A stretch of 64,000 nucleotides of DNA from Mesocentrotus franciscanus. Lineage: Eukaryota; Echinodermata; Echinoidea; Camarodonta; Strongylocentrotidae. Of this stretch, positions 59,682 to 64,000 are shown piece by piece (the stretch's first letter is position 1; each line of letters starts with the position of its first letter). The stretch spans positions 27,926,877 to 27,990,876 of the forward strand of contig CP137672.1 in NCBI GenBank assembly GCA_037976565.1, given 5' to 3'. Both the position numbers and the translations under genes were made by a program. A model generated the notes under the pieces. It searched no databases. It was not told the DNA's origin and was given only the letters and a program-made list of their open reading frames with translations.

Positions 59682-59960
59682 CCAGGGGGGTGTACGTTTC
59701 ACAAAGACTAAGATTGACTTTAAGTTGGACTTAACTATGGCAGGCTGTTCATGCCACTGTTTGCTCTCACCATTTACTGGCATTGGTCTCTCAAGGGATG
59801 TACAAATCATGGTCAAAAATCTACAAAATTTCCATTTTTTGATAATTCATTATTGAAGGAAAAAATATCTAAAGATCATAATGGTGAGAGCAACCAGTGG
59901 CATGAATGGCCTGCCATAGTTAAGTCCGCTTTAAAGCCATCTTAGCCTTTGTGAAACACC
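59682..59960. mobile_element. mirror copy of the GGGGGGTGTTTCACAAAG MITE
   Basis: Same element as 49590-49868 in opposite orientation; inverted ends intact. Confidence 0.65.
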
Positions 59961-60734
59961 CCCCTAGGCTCCACACTAACTTTCCTGGAAGCTAGAGTGT
60001 CTGGATCAAACTTTTTACAGTCTTTTTTTTCATGTATGCATGAGCCTTATATGTAAAAATGTTGGAGGTGCAGATTTAGATTTTGGGCGCCCACGTGTCC
60101 AGGGGCCCGTTTCTGGAAACCAACGACAAGACAGTCATAACTTTATCCGCCAACTACGGAGATGACTCTGATCTTCCTAAACCGTTTCACGAAGAGCTTA
60201 CTAGCTAGACATCTCGTGAAATTGATACTATCGGCGAGAAGAGGAGCCAAGACAAAGCCTTAGTCGCAATTCCACCGGATTAAAAAAAAAAGTAATTTTA
60301 GTAAGACTGCATTTATTTAAGTAAATTAGGACTAAAACAGCTTGAAAATGGTACCTGGGAATAAGAGATGTAATATACTTCAAAATTTGAGTAGATATAC
60401 CATAGAATTACTTGTAAAATATAATGAGTAATTCATTTCATGACCGGTGAATCAGTTTTGTTTTTGAAATGGGTACCCCCCAGATATTTTCATTTGATAG
60501 TTTATAAAAATACACCCTTATATTATTCTTAGTAAAAATACGATGTTATGAAAGTTTTGTCCAACGTTTTAGGCGTCGGCACAATATTGCAATGACAAAA
60601 CTTCAACATTCCAAACGTTAAAACACATGTTTTAAACTATTCAGTTTACACAATTGAAGATAGAATATAAACGCGTATAATCAGTTTAGTTAAGGAGGAA
60701 AAGCCTTAGATATAAACGTTACATATTTCCATAC

Positions 60735-60928
60735 CTCGATCCCTCTTGGGCATCCCAGAATGCAGCATCGGTGTAGACGAGACCTGCACTACCTCGATCC
60801 CTTCTCCCACTAGCTTGAGCTCAATCTCCTCTTCAAAAAGCCTCTCTTTGGTTCGTCGATCCCTAGGATGTGATGTCTTTGTGAAGAGATTCGCGTCTCT
60901 CCCACTCTTCAAAGGTATCGTCATCATC
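60735..60928 (-). other. mirror of candidate exon B
   Basis: Same borders (GCAG acceptor, GTATGG donor) and the same stop/alternative-frame situation as 48622-48815, with one codon change (His to Arg in the ERxES stretch). Its companion exon A is at 61454-61519. Confidence 0.35.
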
Positions 60929-61559
60929 CTGCAATGGTCGATGAAAGGTCAGGGTTCAAATGAAGGTCAAAGGCAACTGGATGAATCTTTGCCTTGAACA
61001 ACAATTTGGAAGATAAATATTGAACAATTGATGTACCGGTAGGCCAACTGAGCAATGCGCATCAATGTTGCAGTAATTAAAAAAATATAAAAAAATCAAG
61101 GGACACTGCAGATCATTAGGAAATGCTGGACATGAACAGGGGTCCATGCAATGCACGTACAAGGGCCCCTAATTTTCACTCCAGAACCCCCCCCCCCTCG
61201 CCATCTTTGTAATTTAACCAGTTTCTTGAAAAAAAAAGGATTTGTTGTAAAGCTAGTTGAAGAGATTTGTTTATGATCCATTGAGAGAACTTTCTTTCAC
61301 AATTAAGTTGACATCCCTGATGAGATGTGCAGAGGTTAACTTTACCAAACTTTACATGATATACCGGTATATTGAGCAGATCGAGTTTAATGAGTTTCAA
61401 TCTTTTTTATCTAAATAATTAGTATATGCTACCTCAAAGTCTTATCTAAAAAATATATACCTCATCAGATTCAGAAGCTTGATTTCCTTTTTCATTTTCA
61501 TTGTGACTCCTGTTCTTTCTTCTATCCTTCCCCCAGCATCTTAGGCCTACTGGTCTGGT

Positions 61560-62690
61560 TTCCAGTCTCGATGCATGATGATACCGTACCCTGATCGATA
61601 TACTAGAACCGATTGGGCAACTGGAAATGAATTCTAACTGAACCATGCATGCAGTTGGGTAACTGGAAATGAGAGTTTGATGTTTGGGGGATGGGGCACA
61701 TGCATACATGTAATTGATCGACGTCCTGGGGAGGGGTCTATGAGGATGGGTGTGTGATCTTGGAATTTTTTTTTTTTTTGGCTACAGGCCTGCTTCTAAC
61801 TGGAACCATGCAGTTGGGTAACTGGAAATGACTTCTATAACTGGAAATGAATGCTAACTGGAACCAATTGAGTAACAGGAAAATTATCTTACTGTTTCCA
61901 GTTGAACTTCTATCTGGAACCAGTTGGGTAACTGGAAATGACTTCTAACTGGAACCAGGGAGGTGGAATTTTGAGTAACTGAAAAAAATTATCTTACTGG
62001 TTCCAGTTGCACTTCTATTGGTTTGAACTGGAAATGACACCCCATAACAATATTTTCCAGTTCAGCAATTGGTTTCAACTGGAAATTTTGTATTCCAATT
62101 GAAACCAGTTGGAGATTTCAACTGGTTTCAATTGGATTTTGGTCCTGGGTAATTAGAATTCATTTTCAGTTATATAGAAGTCATTTCCAGTTACCCAACT
62201 GGTTCCAGTTAGAATTCATTTCCAGTTACCCAACTGGTTTCAGTTAGAATTCATTTCCATGCAGTTAGAAGTCGACCATTCCCCAGTTAATTACCCAACT
62301 GGTTCCAGTTAGAATTCATTTCCAGTTACCCAATTGGTTCCACTTAGAATTCATTTCCAGTTAGTGAAGTCATTTCCAGTTACCCAACTGGTTCCAGTTA
62401 GAATTCATTTCCAGTTACCCAATTGATTCCAGTTAGAATTCATTTCCAGTAATCCAGTTACCCAACTGGTTCCAGTTAGAATTCATTTCCAGTTAGAATT
62501 CATTTCCAGTTACCCAACTGCATGCATGGTTCCAATTAGAAGTAATTTCCAGTTACCCAACTGGTTCCAGTTAGAATTAAGTTCAACTGGAACCATTAAT
62601 AAGATAATTTTCCAGTTACCCAACTGGTTCCAATTGGAAAATATTTCCAGTTACCCAACTGGATCCAATTGAAACCAGTTAATTTGCATA
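61560..62690. repeat. mirror of the AACTGG-nn-CCAGTT array
   Basis: Same units and central turn-around as 46820-47980, with a few unit-level indels. Confidence 0.85.
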
Positions 62691-62949
62691 TTATCTGCTT
62701 GTGTGCAGATCAATGTTTTATGTAATTTATTTTGATTTACAACGTATTTATTAATTAATTTTCATTTGCAAGTAATGCATTTGTTTTAGATACATATAAA
62801 GATTAATTAGCAATGATAAACATGTTCATAAATAACATATTTTTTTAATTACAACAGATTAAAAGTTGATTAGTAAAACACTAACCATGGACAAAATACA
62901 TCAAATACAAACATATAATAGGCCTAGGCCTAAAAGCGTAACTAGGCGT

Positions 62950-63303
62950 TAAGCGTTGTGGCATGCGCCTCTAATCCAGCTAACAGTGGAAGTTACAAAC
63001 TGATTCAGCCGAGGACGCAGGTTCGAAACCGAGTCACGTCTTTCGGATGGTGACGTTAAAGGTCGGTCCCCAGACGTAAATAATCATATCTGATTGATAC
63101 ACGTCTGTAAAAACCCAATACACACACGCGTTGTGGCATGCGCCTGTAATCCAGCTAACAGTGGAAGTTACAAACTGATTCAGCCGAGGACGCAGGTTCG
63201 AAACTGAATCGCGTCTTTCGGATGGTGACGTTAAAGGTCGGTCCCCAGACGTAAATAATCATATCTGATTGATACACGTCTGTAAAAACCCAATACACAC
63301 ACT
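62950..63303 (+). mobile_element. two tandem family B SINEs (7SL/Alu-like head)
   Basis: Copies at about 62954-63125 and 63126-63303. Heads TGTGGCATGCGCCT(C/G)TAATC CAGCTAACAG, B-box GGTTCGAAAC(C/T), tails and (CA)n as in the left arm. Confidence 0.8.
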
Positions 63304-63464
63304 TCCTTGCTAATTAAGTATATTATATGAAATGGTCTGCATATTATAATGCCCTTTACATTGTACTTAATAATGTAGACATATAACAATGCTTCTGTGT
63401 TGACATGCATATGAGCGCTAATTAGTGCAAGAGCTAATTAACTTGTAACTAATTAAGTTTATGC

Positions 63465-63720
63465 CAACTGCAAGTTTCAATTGGATCCAGTTGAAACCAA
63501 TTAAAACCAATTAAAACCAGTTGAAACCATGGCAGTTGAAGCCAACTGGTTTCAATAGGGAAATTGGAACAACTGGTGAACCAGCTAGTTGGCAATTCTT
63601 TTGGAACCAGTTGGCAATAATTGGAACCAGTTGGCAATTGGTTTCAACTGGTTTCAATTGGAACCAGTTTACAACTGGTTTCGATTGGTTTTAATTGCTC
63701 CAATTGGTTTCACTAGATTT
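63465..63720. repeat. mirror of the AACTGGTTTCAATTGG array
   Basis: Reverse complement of 45302-45560. Confidence 0.75.
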
Positions 63721-64000
63721 TGGTCCTGCAGTGACCTGTACATCTTCAGCAGACGAAGATCCAGTGGAAGCTGCTTCATTATGCCGCCCAAGTTTAAAAT
63801 TAGGGGACCAATCAGGTGTTTGTCCGCTGGAGACCTAGGCTAGGCTATATATATACCTACAAACATATATGGGCTACCCTCCTAATATGATCTGGGGGCG
63901 TTTCATGAAACAATTAGTCGGTGGTTTTCACCGACTAATACCATTTTCACCGACAATTTTACTGTCACCGACTATTTTCCAGGCCTCTGATTGGTCAAAT

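Larger units (their letters stand above)
56280..64000. repeat. right arm of the inverted duplication (mirror of 45019-53270)
   Basis: Reverse complement of the left arm at very high identity, with small indels, for example a 4-bp AAGT difference at the inner end and homopolymer length differences. It lacks the family A SINE and one family B SINE. The window ends inside it, within the mirrored promoter MITE. Confidence 0.9.

Overview
This is animal nuclear DNA: intron-rich genes with GT-AG junctions, AT-rich and dense with SINEs, LINE pieces, MITE-like elements and tandem arrays. Gene content and repeat style suggest a marine invertebrate deuterostome, most likely an echinoderm such as a sea urchin. 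That assignment is inference; no species-diagnostic gene is present. Layout: 1-12.7 kb is gene-poor and holds transposon remnants: a piggyBac-like MITE, a TA-flanked foldback element, a LINE 3' end split by another MITE, several long inverted repeats and a degenerate GA-rich block. 12.7-31.6 kb (+) is a complete TADA2A (ADA2a) gene in 15 coding exons. Its ZZ, SANT and SWIRM parts sum to 443 codons plus stop once one missing base in the last exon is allowed for. The introns carry many mobile elements, and four places in the gene show partial tandem copies of its own exons or splice sites. 35.5-44.9 kb (-) is a classical short-chain dehydrogenase/reductase (SDR) gene in nine coding exons. 51.9-55.4 kb (-) is a tandem paralogue of which exons 4-9 are visible before an exactly 500-base run of N (55780-56279). 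After the gap, 56280-64000 is a near-identical inverted copy of 45019-53270. The two arms differ by a roughly 300-bp SINE insertion, one copy of a second SINE and small indels. This looks more like an allelic contig placed in reverse than a genuine giant palindrome, but the sequence alone cannot decide. Functionally, TADA2A is a chromatin adaptor of GCN5/PCAF histone acetyltransferase complexes, and the SDR pair are probably cytosolic NAD(P)(H) oxidoreductases of unknown substrate. There is no sign that these genes work together. The most interesting material is structural: a SINE with an Alu/7SL-like head, arrays of near-palindromic AACTGG-nn-CCAGTT units, several unrelated-looking array families with a nucleosome-sized period of about 150-160 bp, and repeated exon-fragment duplication in TADA2A.
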